From positions 2,841,001-2,905,000 of the forward strand of contig NC_089239.1 of NCBI RefSeq assembly GCF_963924675.1: DNA of 64,000 bases. The letters run 5' to 3'. The notes under the pieces are model-generated. The model worked only from the letters and a program-made list of their open reading frames with translations, made no database searches and was not told where the DNA came from. Position 1 is the first letter of the stretch. Every line of letters starts with the position of its first letter. Shown here in pieces: positions 20,253 through 32,419 of the stretch. The position numbers and the translations under genes were made by a program. The DNA comes from Phocoena phocoena (Eukaryota; Chordata; Mammalia; Artiodactyla; Phocoenidae).

Positions 20253-22287
20253 TCAGTGCAAGCTCTGAGCTTGTTTTTCTGCAACTAGATGGTCCCATCT
20301 GGGGGTGATGGGAGACAGTGACACTTGAAGTGTGCTGCTTATGTCCAGTCTGCTCCATAATCTCGTTTTGGTTGCTGTCACTGCAGAAAACCCTGCTTCA
20401 CAAAGAAAGGCTGTTGGAAATGGAAGCAGGCCTTTCAGTGCTTTTGTGGCAATCTCAGGATATTCTGCCTTGGCTTTAATCCAGAACGTCTGGAGATTTG
20501 AAGTTGTCTCAAACATACTTTTAAGGCCACCGTCATTTGTGATCTCAAGCAGCTGATCCTCTTCAAGCACCGGCAAAGTCGATTCACCTGGTTTACTCAC
20601 ATATGGGTCACGGATCCATTCGTTCCCAGTTCGGGGGTCTTTTGTGGTTGGGAAGTAATGCTCAAACCCCTTTGAAAGCTGAGACAGGTAATCATGCACC
20701 AGCTGGGAGAAAGAAGGCCCCAGCTCAGTCTCTTTCAAAATCTCTGCTAATGTTTGAAACGTCAAAAATCCCAATGTTCACTCGTCGCTCCCATAATTCC
20801 AGTTTGGCTTTGAATGCCAACTTGAACACAGCTGTCCTTCTCCCCTGAAGTGACAGACTGACTTCTTTGAGCAGGTTGAATACGTCACACAAGTAAGCAA
20901 GTTTTGCGACCCATTCCGTGTCACTGAAATGTGCTGCCAGTGGTGACTGTTTTTCTAAAAGAAATCTCTGGAGCGGCTCTCATAACTCAAAAACTCTGGC
21001 CAGTGATCTACCCTTAGAAAGCCATCTCACCTCTGTGAATAAGAAAAGACGTGTGTGCTCTGTGTCCATCTCCTCACAGAGCTGCATGAACAGACGTGAG
21101 TTAAGGGTGTGTACTTTAATGTGGTCGATAATTTTAATCACATCCTTCAAAATGTTAAGTTCAGGTGATGGGCTTCCCTGGTGGCGCAGTGGTTGAGAGT
21201 CCGCCTGCCGATGCAGGGGACACGGGTTCGTGCCCCGCTCCGGGAAGATCCCACATGCCGCGGAGCGGCTGGGCCCGTGAGCCATGGCCGCTGAGCCTGC
21301 GCATCCGGAGCCTGTGCTCCGCAGCGGGAGAGGCCACAACAGTGAGAGGCCCACGTACCACACAAAAAAAATTAAGTTCAGGTGACATTTTTCGGCTAGC
21401 CAGCATTTCTCTAAGTGCGTAGACTCACATTCAAAAGTGACCTCTTTGACCTGAGTAGTGAAACCAGAAAGCTGTCCAGTCATGGCAGCCACTCCGTCCG
21501 TGCATATACCGACACAAAATGACCAATTCAGTTTTCCTGATATGTAATCATTCAAAGACTTTAATAGTTCTGCAGCTGTGATGTTGGCTGGTAACAAAAG
21601 TGCACATAACATATCCTCATACACATCCTCCTGAAAAATATATTACACAAAGACAAGCATTGTTGCCTTGTTGTCAACATTGATAGACTTGTCAACCTGG
21701 ATTGCGTACCATGGTGACTCACTAATCCTAACAATTGTGCCTCAATATCCTCTGCTATTTCATCAATTCTTCTAGTTACAGTGCCAGCCAAAAGAGGAAC
21801 ATGTGCCACCTTTTGAACTGCAGCCTCTCCTAAAAGTTCATGACCAATGTCCTTAGCAGCAGGCAGGATCGACTCTTTACCAATAGTAAAGGGCTTAGCT
21901 TTAGCAATGTCTCAGTGCAGACACATTTGATGAAGTGGTAGACTTCAATAATTGAACTTCTGTTCTTTGTATTCATTTTTTTTTTAATCTTTTGAAAAAC
22001 CCCAAAGACTTGTCTTTTAATGCAGGGTGCTTGGTCTCCATGCGGTGAAGCTGTTTTGAAGGTTTCATGCTTTCATTGGATAGCCGATCGCCACATAGTA
22101 TACAAAGCAGGCTTGGAGAATGTGAATCACCTGTTGCAATGAACTGGTAATTTAAGTAGGGTTCTTGGCACTTTCTTCTAAATGCAGCTTTCTTTTTGTT
22201 GGCAGTCTTAGAGTTTTCTGTTGTCTCATCATTGGGTCTTTCCACCTCTTCAAAGAAGCTCTCCAGCGATGTTTGTTTTTCACTCAT
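20253..22287 (-). pseudogene. hAT-Charlie transposase, broken in about four pieces
   Basis: Read on the minus strand. The N-terminal piece 22287-21973 starts MSEKQTSLESFFEE and has a BED-type zinc finger (C-x2-C in LCILCGDRL, then HRMETKHP). A middle piece 21809-21561 is in another frame. Then 21624-21400 has the hAT landmark CTDGVAAMTG. A frame change gives MLASRKMSPELN. After the SINE comes EVRWLSKGRSLARVFEL. The C-terminal piece 20774-20253 carries the dimerisation-region landmark LPFPTAFLCEAGFSAV. The domain order resembles ZBED5/ZBED8-type domesticated hAT proteins. Stops and frameshifts rule out a working protein, although an unusually large share of the frame is still readable. Confidence 0.8.
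21169..21371 (+). mobile_element. CHR-1 SINE inside the hAT transposase
   Basis: A full-length CHR-1 (ggcttccctggtggcgcagt head, cccgcgtaccac-type end, A tail). It has a perfect 14-bp target duplication ttaagttcaggtga at 21155-21168 and 21372-21385. Confidence 0.95.
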
Positions 22288-22672
22288 GTGGGCTAGGGTT
22301 AGCTTGTGGGCTTACCAAAACTGTGACTGAGACAATTGTGCAGTGCAGGAAAGAGGCACGGATGGAAGTGGTAAATAAAATAATGGGCGGGCCACACACG
22401 GACTAAAATAAGTGCCGGATTCTGACTTAGAGCCCGCCATCAGATGCAGCTGTACGATTGAAGTACCATCAACTCACTTGCCACTATAAAGCCTGCCACC
22501 AAAAGCAGTGTAGTTTTCACTTGCCACTCACTGATAGGGTTTTGATAGGAGTCTGCAAGCAATTGATTTATTATGGTCTCTGTACAGTCAAACCTCTCTG
22601 CTGATGATGATCTGTACTTAGAGCCGCTCCCCAGCGCTAGCATCACCACCTCAGCTCCTCCTCAGATCATCA

Positions 22673-22762
22673 GGCATTAGATTCTCATAAGGAGTGCGCA
22701 ACCTAGATCCCTCGCATGCACAGTTCACAGTAGGGTTCGTGCTCCTATGAGAATCTAATGCC
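22673..22762. repeat. Subterminal hairpin of the hAT element
   Basis: Arms of about 21 nt (22673-22694 and 22742-22762, ggcattagattctcat type) are inverted with a 47-nt loop. This is a known structural mark of Charlie3/MER1-type elements. Confidence 0.85.
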
Positions 22763-23216
22763 ACCGTTGATCTGACAGGAGGTGGAGCTCAGGCGATAAT
22801 GCAAGCAATGGGGAGTGGCTGTAAATACAGATGGAGCTTCACTTGCCCGCCGCTCACCTCCTGCTGTGCGGCCCGCTTCCTAACAGGCCACAGACTGGTA
22901 CTGGTCTGTGGCCCCAGGGCTGGGGACCCCTATGTTAAATGATTAAAAGTCATATGAGAATAGTGATTACTGAAACTGACATTTATTTTTAAAATAATGG
23001 GGGGAGGGTGGATACATAGAGGACCTTTTTAACACATCCTGCGTGAGATAAGCTTTCCACCCCACTCCCACCTCATGTGCCTCGTTTTAAGGACACTCAC
23101 GTGTCCTGTCTCTGCTGAACGATTTACAATCCCTGGAGGCTCTCCGAAGCTTGGGGTGTTTGTAGCATCACATGAGATAAAGAGAAAACACACTATAAAC
23201 CACATGGTAGTGATCA

Positions 23217-23343
23217 TTTTTTTTCTTTTTTTTTGGCCACACCATGTGGCATGCAGGATCTTAGTTCCCTGACCAGGGATCAAACCCTTGCCCTTTGCAG
23301 TGCAAGTGTAGAGTCTTAACCACTGGACCTCCAGTGATGTCCC
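23217..23343 (-). mobile_element. SINE, antisense, short tRNA-derived copy
   Basis: Poly(T), then ttggccacaccatgtggcat, then ccctgaccagggat, ending in the reverse of the ggacatc head. Flanks share catggt-tgat. Confidence 0.8.
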
Positions 23344-23624
23344 CATGGTGATTAAAAAAAAAAAAAACTTGGAATAAGGTTAGTAGAGAGACCACTAAAT
23401 CATGCGCTGTGCTTTGAGAATGGCTCACCTCATCTGCCTCTTCTCCTGATTATACTTTTGCTGAATATGTGGGCAATGAACTCACCTAGGTTTTAGTGAG
23501 CATGTAAGTTCCTCTTATGATTTTGCAGTTCTGTTGGTACTGAAGATTGAACCTGAAGGGCCAGGGCCAGTTTGGTGTCTGGCACTGGCATGATAAAGCA
23601 TCAGGGAGAACTCAGAGGCAGAGC

Positions 23625-23765
23625 AGAAGTTGGAAATGCCTCTCACCAACTCTCTCATTTAGAAATGGGTTTGTCTGAGGCCACACATGAGTCAGAGGCA
23701 GAGCTGGGACGATAACTCAGGTCTTCTGATCCTGACAGCATCCCCTCCCTTATACCATGCTGTTC
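23625..23765 (-). mobile_element. MIR, antisense
   Basis: 'gaggccacacatgagtcagaggcagagctgggacgataactcagg' style text is the reverse of the MIR core. Moderately diverged. Confidence 0.6.
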
Positions 23766-23967
23766 ATTTTAGCTCTATCATCAATATTTTAAAACAAATT
23801 CATTTGAAACAATGTTTTGCTCCCAATGCAAAGTCACCAAACCGAGAAAACCCTCAAACCAGAATTACAACATGAATAGGGTAATTTCAAATCAGCAACT
23901 CCACACAGTAACTACTACATCAAGTGAAAAGGGTCATAAGAGGTACATGGTCCTGTGGCAGAGGTGG

Positions 23968-24690
23968 GGGGGGGTTTCCAGCTTTATTGAGATATGATTC
24001 ACATACCATAGAATTTTCCCTTTTTGTACAATTCAGTGTTACCTAGTATATTCAGAGTTGTGCAACCATCACCATTGCATAATTTCTGGACATTTTCATC
24101 ACCCCCAAAGAAACCCTGTACCCACAAGCAAGCACTCCCCATTCTTCAACCCCAAGCCCCTGCCAGCCTCTAGAAACTACTAATTTACTTTCTATGTCTA
24201 TGGGTTTCTCGACTCTGGACATTTCATATAAATGAAATCGTACAAATGTGGTCTTTTGTGACAGCTTCTTTCACTTAGCATATCCATCCATGTCGGAGCA
24301 TGTATCAGTACTTATTTTCCTTTTTATGGCTGAACAACACCTCATGGAATGGATGGACCACATTTTCTTTGTTTTCTTTATCTATTCACCAGTGGGTGGA
24401 CATTTGGGTTATTTTCATCTTTTGTCTCTCACGAGTAATGCTGCTATGAACATTCACGTACAAGTTCTTTCATGGCCATGTTTTCAATTCTCTCAGGTAA
24501 ATACTGGGGAGGGGAACTGCTGGGTCACGGTAACTCTATTTTAACTTTTTGAGGAACTGCCAGACTGTTTTCCAAAGCAGCTGGAACACTTGACATTCCC
24601 ACCAGCAGTGTATGATGGCTCCAGTTCTCTACATCCTCACCAACACTTGTTATTGTCCATCCTTCTGATTACAGCCGTCCTAGTGGGTTC
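23968..24690 (-). mobile_element. Old L1 3' end, antisense
   Basis: Starts 'ccagctttattgagatatgattcacatacc' and continues through the reversed 3' UTR to ORF2 ('gctgctatgaacattcacg'). No intact frame. Confidence 0.8.
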
Positions 24691-24857
24691 TGGCAGCATT
24701 TTTATAACAGAAAGTAGCAGTTAATATACTCTGGGCAAGTGTATTCTCTGACGACCCATAGGACCCACAAGACCCGATCAACCACAGGCAGTAGAATAGG
24801 GATAATGCTGACAATACTCCCAGCCCACTGCCTGGGTTGCCCTCCCTGACAGTTAAG

Positions 24858-25000
24858 CACAGTGGTTCTCGAAATGTGGTCCCCAGACTGGCAGCACCAG
24901 AATCACCTGGAAACCAGTGAGAAATGCAAACTCTCGGACTCCACCCAGACAGACTGAGTCAGAGCCTGTGGGTCAGGGCCCAGCTCCCTGTGACTCCAGT
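24858..25000 (+). mobile_element. Nonautonomous hAT element (MER5/MER20-like)
   Basis: Head 'cagtggttctcgaaatgtggtcc' followed by 'atcacctgg', 'gagaaatgcaaa' and 'gactgagtcagagcc' is the standard order for this old short hAT family. Another copy lies at 42212. Confidence 0.7.
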
Positions 25001-25856
25001 GACTGTGAGGCCTGTGCAAGCCAGGGGCAGGCAGTCGGCCACACAGCATCTTTGCCCCTCAGTCAGCTTTAACCCCCTTACTGGCGATGATGACTATGCA
25101 CCAAACCCATCATCCCCTGCAAACAAGGATGACAGTGACCAAGGAAAGAGCTATTTGAAGGATTCAATCATGCAACTCAAGTGGAAGGGCTTGACACCTT
25201 CCAGCAATGAGCGACAGATACTGTTGATATAAAATGCTCACAATAATTAATTTTGGACACAGAAAATCCAGCTGGAAGGTAAGTAGGAATTTCACAAGCA
25301 CCATCCAAGGCAGTAACATAATCTCCATCATACTTGATATTTTAAATGTTCCTTATCCATTCAAAATTTCAAAGAGCGTGCAAGCTCGCTGGGAAAGGGA
25401 ATGGCAAGGGAGCTTCACAGAGCAATCATTTGAAATGGTAGAGATGCCCCATCAGTACCAGTGAAATACACCGCAATACTCACCTAAAAAAGCGAGTACT
25501 ACTGCTTGTTTCTTCTGTACACTGCAATTTAAAAACATCTCTACACACATTTCTTACAAGCTTACACATTTAGGTGTTAGGGAAGCATCTTTGTAGCTCC
25601 ATTTTTGTTACTTCCTTCAGATACTGGCCAGACTCGCTGCTTCTTTGCACCTTTGCCTGAAGCCAGGCTCCCATCAAGCCTGGTTTGCTCTGGCTTAGTA
25701 ACTCCTGCCAGGCAGCCAGGATAGGGAGCCGCTCACTTGTGCACGCGGATGGAAGAACCACGGGTCAAAGCAGCAAAAACCTCACCATCAGAGCGGAACC
25801 ACTGTAACTCTTCCATCCGATCCTTGACTCCCATACCTCACCGACTGCACTGGTTT
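25001..25856 (-). other. POMK 3' UTR and downstream flank
   Basis: This unique-looking stretch follows the POMK stop codon on the minus strand. The 3' UTR probably lies here, but I found no AATAAA or ATTAAA on the minus strand that would fix its end. No other gene seen. Confidence 0.5.
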
Positions 25857-26705
<849 letters not shown>

Positions 26706-27339
26706 TCAGTGTCAGACGTGGTGCAGAGGACACAGACATTAGTGAGGCACAGACTGTTCCAAAGACTTGCTCATAAGCAGGACCAGATGCCGGGTGAGGC
26801 AAATGCCCTGTCAGGGTGAAGGCCCAGCGCGGAGGAGGCTGGGCAGCTGGTCCAGGTGCTGAGGGCTGTCTGGAGAGCCCGCGGGAATGTCCTGAAAGCT
26901 GGTCTGTGGGATGACGCGGCTCGCAGGCCAGCTGTGGAGAATGGGGGGCACTCCCAGGAGAGGGGACGGCACGAACAAAGGCAGGGAGTAGCAGACAGAC
27001 CAAAGCAGGGCAGCACGAAGCGGGGTCGGGGTGGGAGAAGGCTGGAAAAGTGGTGAGTGGAGAGCTGGAAAACCCCACACAGGGACCGAGCCCAGCCAGC
27101 CCATCACACACAACGCCACCATTCGCTTTAAAAGGTGTCAGAGCAAACCACAAACAGGAAGGACTCTACGTAAGGAACACATTTTTACATGGTCCGTGGT
27201 TTTGTGACTTCAGCTGTAACAGCAGGAGCTGAAGTGGCACACACTGGACCTGCTGTCCTGGCACACAGCTGGCAGAGGAGCCGCTGTACCACACAGCCTT
27301 GGATTCCCATTTCTATCAGCTGGCAAAGAAGAACCACAG

Positions 27340-27522
27340 GGGAATTCCCTGGCAGTCCAGTGGTTAGGACTCTGCGCTTTCACTGTCATGGGCCCGGGGT
27401 TCAATCCCTGGTCAGGGAACTAAGATCCATGAGCTCTGCGGCTTAGATAGATAGATAGATACATACATACACACATAGATAAATAAACAAATAAATAAAG
27501 TGGTATGGAAAAAAAAAGAAAT
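27340..27522 (+). mobile_element. tRNA-derived SINE with GATA/CATA tail
   Basis: gggaattccctggcagtcca head, then ggggttcaatccctggtcag. The tail has expanded into a (gata)n/(cata)n/(aaat)n stretch at 27442-27500. agaaccac flanks both ends. Confidence 0.85.
27442..27500. repeat. Tetranucleotide microsatellite (GATA/CATA/AAAT)
   Basis: About four tagat units followed by acat and aaat units inside the SINE tail. Length-variable candidate. Confidence 0.85.
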
Positions 27523-28461
27523 AAGAACCACTGATCTTCTGCTCGAGTCCCCAAAGGGAAGGCAGAAAGTTGCAGAAGAGAAAACAGGATCCGGGTCAGG
27601 ACTCCACCGCACCAGGTGGCTCCTGACCCCGTGGGCTGTGTCCCTCTGGCTTCCTCTTCTTCACTGTTAAAATAAAGCTTACGAAAGCAACTTGGGGCAT
27701 ATTTATCAAGAGCCTTTAACATTAAAATCTACAATCTATCTAAGGCAACAATCTGAAATACCTAAAAAGCTCTGAGAATAAAAATCTGGCATTATTTATA
27801 AAAGCATAACTGGAAGCTATCCATCCATCAAAAATCGGGGAGCAGTCCGGTTATGCAGGACCACTCAAGGAAGGTTACAGGGCTCAGCAAAATGCAGACC
27901 CTGATAGGGTTTTCACAGGTAAAAGTCATGTTACAAATGAAAAGGATACAAAGTGTTTTTATACCATTGTTCTAACTGCATAAAACAAGGCAAAGTTACA
28001 TAGGAATCGAAGGATTTTTGCTGTTCTCTTTATATGCTTTTTTTTTTTCCTTCATACCTTTTGGCATAACTTTTCCAGAATGAATATATATTACTTTTAT
28101 ATTTTAAAACATTTTTTTAAAGAACTAAAAACTATTATTTCAAATGGAGGTGGGCTAGAGGACTGTGAAGATTTATTTTGGGCCTGAGAAGGGAAGTTCC
28201 TTAATGGAAAAACCCTTTAACTGCTGTTGACCGTTTATTCAAAAGAGAAATCTTTCAAGACCTTCTCAAAAATCCGAATTTGAGAAATTTCACTACGGAT
28301 AATTTGTATTAAGAAGCCATATTTCTCTGGCTGCTACAGTCACTGTAAGTTTCATGAATATATATTTGATTTATTTTTATACAGAACACATTTTATTCTC
28401 TCCATAGATCTGCACCAGCGCTGTATTTGATCTCTGACTCCAATATAAAAATCCTGTTTCT

Positions 28462-28680
28462 GGGCTTCCCTGGTGGCGCAGTGGTTGAGAGTCCGCCTGC
28501 CGACGCCGGGGACACGGGTTCGTGCCCCGGGCCGGGAAGATTCCCACATGCCGTGGAGCGGTTGGGCCCGTGAGCCATGGCCGCTGAGCCTGCGCGTCTG
28601 GAGCCTGTGCTCCGCAACGGGAGAGGCCACAACAGTGAGAGGCCCGCGTACCGCAAAACAAAACAAAACAAAACAAACAG
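28462..28680 (+). mobile_element. CHR-1 SINE
   Basis: Full-length copy with an (aaaac)n-like tail. Target duplication aaaaatcctgtttct (28447-28461) / aaaaaccctgcttct (28681-28695), 13 of 15 matching. Confidence 0.92.
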
Positions 28681-29039
28681 AAAAACCCTGCTTCTGTTGA
28701 GCCCATCACTCCCTTGGGCTCCCCTCCTGCTCGTGGTCGGCACCAGCACTAGCAGACGGCTTTGGTGTCCAGGCCCATTTTTCCTACAAAACAGTAATCA
28801 CTTTAGAGAAGCTGCCACGGTTTACGCATTTATTCAACAAGAAACACGGGAGACGTTCGGCTACAGGCCTCGTGACTTCCTCCTGAACCCTCGTTTATGA
28901 CAAATCCATTTTTGTGCCTCAGATAAATGAAAGATTAAATACTACTTATTATTAAGTAGTATTAGTCTCTGGGATCTCTCACAAATATCTGAAGCCTCCA
29001 ATATTAAATATTTGCAAGTTAAAGGTTAAGAATCATTTC

Positions 29040-30040
29040 TCAGAAACCAACTTTACCTTTTTTTTTTAGTTATAAAAATAATCATGAATACTTTTCTTGG
29101 TAAAAGTTCAAATACAGAAGGAGTAGAACTCCTTCCTCTGCATTTACTCCCAACCCAAAGGAAACTAGCTAACTATTTGGCTGGTAACCTCCCAGAAGTT
29201 TCTCTATGCGTTTACATGTATTAATGTCCATTTACCAAATAGCATTTGAGTTTATTATGTAAAGTGGGAATATGACACCTATATTGCAGGTGGCTTTTTT
29301 CATTTAACAGATGCCTCATAAATCTTTCTGTAATGTATATATAGATCTAGGTCATTATTCTTAAAGCTGCAGAATATTTCATAGTATGGGTGTACTACTT
29401 ATACTGGTATATTTTCAGTTTTACAGATGATCATTTCTTTTTTTTTAAACTAAAGTATGATATAATAAAAATTCATAAAATTTGGAACAGATGCTGTCAG
29501 AATGGATTAGGTTCTTTTTTCTACACAGCTCTATCATTTTACATAAACAGTTAACAAGATCTTATGTAATCTGTTTTTAAAGACTTGATAGACATTTAAA
29601 CTATTTCCCATTTATTTCCTAGCAACAACAATTCTGCAATGAATAGCCTTATATTTACATCTCTGTGCACATGTGCAAGTGTTTTTATAAGCTAGGTAAG
29701 TAGATGCACCACTGAATGAAGACGAGGTACTATCAGGACCCTTCAAAGTACCAACATGTACTTTCACCAATCGTGTATAGATCTTGTGTTCTAGAGCCTT
29801 AACCACACTAGGTGTTACCAATCTTGGTAATCTGTGCCAATCTAATGGATGAAAAACATTTTCCTGTTCCAATCTGTATTTCCCTGATTATTAATGAGAC
29901 TGAGCACTTTTCACCCTCTGGGCATTTCTGTATTTCTTCTGTGGAAAGTCTGTTCATTGTCCTTCACAGTATTTTCTCTAGGGTTGTTTGCTGTGTGCTT
30001 ATTAATATCTAGTTCTTTATGTATTATTCATGTGATCCTT
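29040..30040 (-). mobile_element. Old L1 3' half, antisense
   Basis: Reversed L1 markers such as 'gcaatgaatagccttatatttacatc' and 'tctgtgcacatgtgcaagtg' occur in order. No open frame. Confidence 0.6.
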
Positions 30041-30149
30041 TATTACAAATGTAAAGACAAATTTTAGAAGATAATTAGCTTATGTGGTCTTCTGTAGTAC
30101 AATGTCAAATCTGTCTTCATTCATTTAACAAGTACTTATGTCAATTAAA

Positions 30150-31310
30150 AAAACTGAAATAAATCCCTGCCCATATGAAATTTACATTCTAGTGCAGGAG
30201 GCGGACAAGAGAGAAAATAAATAGGAAGTGTGTAAAGTACATTAGAAGGTAAAATATGCTTTGGAGAAAAATTAAGCAGGGAAGGGTTTACAGCTTTACT
30301 AGCTTGGGGAAGCTCTCACTGGGGTGAGGCTCGAACAGGAGCCTGAAGGAGGTGGAGCATGGAGCCACGTGGCATCTGGGACCATGTCCCAGGTGGGGAG
30401 GACAGCGGGGTAAAGGCCCTGGGGTGGGATATGTCCACGGGCTGCAGTGTCTGAGCAGGGGGAGGGGAGCAGAGGCTGGGAGAGGCCTTCAGTCGCCGAA
30501 AGGACTAGCGTGAGACAGGGCACCCTACACGGAGGAGCTGGCTGCTCTGTGAGAGCATCTGAAGGGGCAAGTGTGGAGGCAGAGAGCCATCTGGAGGCTG
30601 CCGAGATAATCAGGTACCAGGCACAGAGGCCTGGGTGGGAAGGGGGCCGGGAAGAAGCCGAGGAGCAGCCAAATTCCAGGTCTCTCCTGTGTGTGGAGAC
30701 GCTGCAACTTGCTGAGGGACTGAACGTGGCTGTGGAGAAAGCGGGATGACAAGGGTGCCTCCCTGGGCGGGGAGGGATAAATTAGGAGTTTGGGGTGAAC
30801 ATATACACACTACTATATACAAGACAGATAATCAACAAGGACCTGCTCAGTCGCACAGGGAACTCTACTCAATACTCTGTAATGACCTATATGGGAAAAG
30901 AATCTGAAAAAGAGTGGATACATGTATATGTGTAACTGACTCACTGTGCTGTACATCTGAAGCTAACACAGCACTGTATATCAACTCGACTCCAATATAA
31001 AAGAAAAATTAAATACAAAAACAAAAACAAAGGATGCCTCCCGGGCTGTGGCATAAGCAGCTGGATGGATGGGGTTGTCCTTAGGGTGACGGGGACGGTG
31101 AAGGAGGAGCCGGCTAAGGGGATGGTCTGTGACACACTCAGACTGAGAAGACATTCAACGTCCAAGATGCGGGGTCGGCAGGGGATAGAAAAGTCCAGAG
31201 TTCGTTCAGGGGATAAAGATACGGGGCTGTGCGCACAGAGGAGAAGTCCAAGGCTAAGAGGATGAGGAGGTGGAGCCTGCAGGGGAGACCGAGGGGCAGA
31301 CGCTGCTATT
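30150..31310 (-). mobile_element. L2, antisense, split by an L1 insertion
   Basis: 'gaaatttacattctagtg', 'aagcagggaag' and 'gtaaaggccctgggg' are reversed L2 markers. The L1 at 30764-31026 splits the element. Confidence 0.55.
30764..31026 (+). mobile_element. 5'-truncated L1 3' end
   Basis: Starts inside the L1 3' UTR (gggagggataaattaggagt) and ends in an (aaaac)-rich tail. Target duplication acaagggtgcctccc (30749-30763) / acaaaggatgcctccc (31027-31042). Confidence 0.85.
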
Positions 31311-31804
31311 TCATGCCACGCCTGCGCTCCCGCCAGCCTTCCACAGTAAAAACAGATCACACATGGCCCTTCTAAGGGTTACACAAAACAAAAGGGCGAC
31401 AGAGTAAGAGCTGAATCCATTTTTCTGATGGGAGCCAACTCAAATGTTATGGCTTTTTAAAGTACCATACCTTAATTTTAAAGGAAAAACCATGTAACTG
31501 AGAAAACTCTGCTGGAGGGTTGTGCGGCTAAGTACACAGATGCTGCACGGGGCCACACCGCCTCCGCTCCCCCAGGTGGACACGAGTGGCCGGGATGGTG
31601 CCTGGTGTCCGCAAAGCACGGTGGAGTGTCCGCCCCCGGAAGCACCGGTTCTACTGCAGTCCTTCCTCCTCACGAGCACTGCTGCCCAAGTCTGAGGTTC
31701 AGAAAACAGGCAGCCCTGAGACGTGGCCGCTGCTGTCCTTGAGCAGCTGGCAGAAAACGTACCTGTCTGTTCAGTGTCATCTTGGGTTTAAAAATCCAAA
31801 AGGG

Positions 31805-32027
31805 GGGCTTCCCTGGTGGTGCAGTGGTTGAGAGTCCGCCTGCCGATGCAGGGGACACGGGTTCGTGCCCCCGTCCAGGAAGATCCCACATGCCATGGAG
31901 CGGCTGGGCCCATGAGGCATGGTCGCTGAGCCTGCGCGTCCAGAGCTTGTGCTCCGCAACGGGAGAGGCCACAACAGTGAGAGGCCCGCGTACCGCAAAA
32001 AAAAAAAAAACAAAAAAAAAAAAAACA
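31805..32027 (+). mobile_element. CHR-1 SINE
   Basis: Full-length copy with a long A-rich tail. The word aatccaaaaggg flanks it before 31805 and after 32030. Confidence 0.92.
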
Positions 32028-32419
32028 AAAAATCCAAAAGGGCTGAACCCGCTGTCACCTGCAGGCGTCAGACGGGACAGCGGGGAGGGGCAGGTGAAGG
32101 GCCTTCACCCTGGGCTCCAGCTCCTTTGAACATCCAAGCTGGATGCGCTGCGTTCATAATCAAAGGGCAGAAAAGGAAAAACGGGGGCAGTCGGCCTTGC
32201 CCCCAAACCAGCTGCAGGAAAAGATCTGTGGCCCCAGCAATTCCAAACACAAACCAGAAACACAGCCTGGGGAAAGGGGGGAGGGTGGTGTGCTTGTATA
32301 GTGAGGAAACTGTCAAAGATAAGCCAGTATTTTATTTTATGTGGATTCAGCCAATGAGCCTTTGTGTTCAGGCCCCTAAAATTTGCTCTATGAACCTGCC
32401 ACGGGCTAGACTTGCTCTA

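Larger units (their letters stand above)
20060..22940 (-). mobile_element. hAT-Charlie transposon, near full length, with target duplications
   Basis: Terminal ends are CACCGGTCCCCAAC (20068) and GGGGACCCCTA (to 22932), matching the CAGnGGTCCCCAA ends of Charlie3/MER1-type hAT elements. Flanking octamers cattaaat (20060-20067) and tgttaaat (22933-22940) match at 6 of 8, as expected for hAT. The element holds a subterminal hairpin and a broken transposase on the minus strand, plus a cetacean SINE at 21169-21371. The exact family name is from memory. Confidence 0.85.

Noticed and set aside
21169..21371. Frames of 70-120 codons on both strands across CHR-1 SINEs (here and at 28462, 31805, 40146, 50193, 56061, 62576)
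   Set aside because: The same frames appear in every copy because the SINE is GC-rich and stop-poor. They are not genes.
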